Source: JAZGBC01 sp036444495
Lineage (GTDB): Bacteria > Pseudomonadota > Alphaproteobacteria > Kiloniellales > J153
Assembly: GCA_036444495.1 (NCBI GenBank)
Contig: JAZGBC010000215.1
Coordinates: forward strand, 1 to 6,532
DNA: 6,532 bases
Direction of reading: 5' to 3'
In this document: positions 5,933 to 6,532 of the stretch, piece by piece
Layout of the letters: the number at the start of each line of letters is the position of its first letter
Numbering within the stretch: the stretch's first letter is position 1
Notes under the pieces: model-generated
The model's input: only the letters and a program-made list of their open reading frames with translations
What the model was told of the DNA's origin: nothing
The model's database searches: none
Program-made: the position numbers and the translations under genes

Positions 5933-6451
5933 CTGCGCGGGGCGATCCTGAACCTCGTGCTCACGGCGCTCCTGGGCGCGGCGCTCGGCGCCTGCGGCGA
6001 CCCTGCGCCGCCCGCGCCGCCCCCGGGACCGGCCGGCCTCATGGGCGCGCGCGCCACGCTGGAAGCCCCGGCGGGCGAGGCGGTCCGGGTTTTGGTCTTC
6101 GATATCGCCCCCGGCGAGCGCGTCGAGCAGATCGCGCTGATCGACGCGCGCGGCGCGCGCCATTTGGCGGAGAGCTATACCGCCTCGACCCATGCGACGG
6201 GTTCGGGCGGCGCGGGCGGCGGCATCGTGCTCGGCGTCCAGGCCGGCTCCTCCACCGGCGTAAAACCCTATATCGGCCTGAACGTCCCCATCCTGGACGG
6301 CAGCGCGGCCGTGCGCAGCCGCCGGGTGAGCGCGCGGGTGCCCATCCCGGATGCGGGCGCCTTCCGCTCCGACGCCCGCCGCTGGCGCATCGAGGTGGTC
6401 TATACCGACGTCACCGGCGCCCGGCGGAGCTTGAGCTTTCCGGTGCGGTAG
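5933..6451 (+). CDS. Uncharacterised lipoprotein, CTG start proposed
   Basis: This gene was not recognised as a named family. From CTG at 5933 it encodes 172 residues. A short signal peptide has Arg2, a hydrophobic stretch and the lipobox LGAC ending at Cys21, as expected for a lipid-anchored envelope protein. Gly22 rather than Asp at +2 fits outer-membrane sorting (inferred). A Pro-rich linker (24-35) follows, then a likely beta-rich domain with VRVLVFDIAPGERVEQIAL (51-69), a Gly/Ser stretch (90-97), KPYIGLNVPI (111-120) and a C-terminus RRWRIEVVYTDVTGARR (149-165). Third codon positions are mostly G or C, and this frame keeps a sensible composition while the alternative frames are arginine-rich. 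No ATG/GTG/TTG gives a full signal peptide: GTG 5957 removes the charged N-region, and ATG 6041 removes the lipobox. The frame has no stop for a long way upstream because it stays open through antisense glnD. It diverges from glnD. CTG could also be a sequencing error for ATG. Confidence 0.72.
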   Translation: MRGAILNLVLTALLGAALGACGDPAPPAPPPGPAGLMGARATLEAPAGEAVRVLVFDIAPGERVEQIALIDARGARHLAESYTASTHATGSGGAGGGIVLGVQAGSSTGVKPYIGLNVPILDGSAAVRSRRVSARVPIPDAGAFRSDARRWRIEVVYTDVTGARRSLSFPVR

Positions 6452-6532
6452 GGGGTATGTAACTAAATAAGAATGGTGGGGATTATTCTGGAGCTTAGGT
6501 CATTAATGTCCGGCAATAAGCAATAACTGACG
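6452..6532. other. AT-richer intergenic end with short repeats
   Basis: After the lipoprotein stop the base composition changes sharply to AT-richer. The segment holds a near-palindrome GGTCATTAATGTCC (6498-6511), with a perfect CATTAATG core flanked by GG and CC. A tandem pair of GCAATAA follows (6513-6519, 6520-6526). No strong terminator hairpin is seen after the lipoprotein gene. The only ATG frame that closes here is 17 codons (6473-6526), with no ribosome binding site. This may be ordinary intergenic DNA, a regulatory site for the next gene, or the edge of an inserted element; the window ends too soon to tell. Confidence 0.4.

Noticed and set aside
2999..6451. Very long (1150-codon) plus-strand open frame running antisense to glnD
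   Set aside because: It is a stop-free shadow caused by the GC-rich codon use of glnD. Its antisense part has a His/Gln/Arg/Ala-rich composition and matches nothing, while glnD is unmistakable. Only its last part, from about 5933, is real, as the lipoprotein.
5899..6462. 187-codon plus-strand frame with TTG start overlapping the lipoprotein gene
   Set aside because: It is extremely arginine-rich and has no signal or domain. The other frame has a lipobox and G/C-biased third positions, so this one is a shadow.
6473..6526. 17-codon plus-strand frame in the AT-rich end
   Set aside because: It is too short and has no ribosome binding site; the stop falls in the tandem GCAATAA repeat.

Overview
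The window reads as a chromosomal, housekeeping stretch of a high-GC alphaproteobacterium. Three lines of evidence support this: the strong G/C preference at third codon positions, the sequences of the three large proteins, and the gene order glnD-murJ-trpS. glnD and mviN (murJ) are known to sit together in alphaproteobacteria, and form an essential operon in Sinorhizobium meliloti. A more exact placement (for example Rhodospirillales-like) is only a guess.

Layout. Positions 1-224 hold no convincing protein gene. They do contain an extended -10 promoter-like element pointing right, a hairpin plus T-run pointing right, and a hairpin plus T-run pointing left downstream of trpS. Positions 225-5887 are three complete minus-strand genes read right to left: glnD (uridylyltransferase/uridylyl-removing enzyme for PII proteins), murJ (lipid II flippase) and trpS (tryptophanyl-tRNA synthetase). 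They are separated by two gaps that are both 67 nt long, and they are probably co-transcribed from upstream of glnD. Positions 5933-6451 on the plus strand, divergent from glnD, encode a small uncharacterised lipoprotein whose best-supported start is a CTG codon. The last 81 nt are clearly AT-richer and contain short repeats but no gene.

How the genes relate. GlnD senses glutamine and controls PII uridylylation, MurJ flips lipid II for cell-wall synthesis, and TrpS charges tRNA-Trp. The link is conserved neighbourhood and probable co-expression, not a shared pathway. The lipoprotein's function is unknown.

No new multi-gene system is evident. The most unusual points are: a lysine-rich, histone-H1-like tail of about 60 residues on GlnD; the non-canonical start of the divergent lipoprotein gene; a possible short intergenic transcript beyond trpS; and a murJ start with no Shine-Dalgarno sequence and an anti-Shine-Dalgarno-like octamer directly before the ATG.
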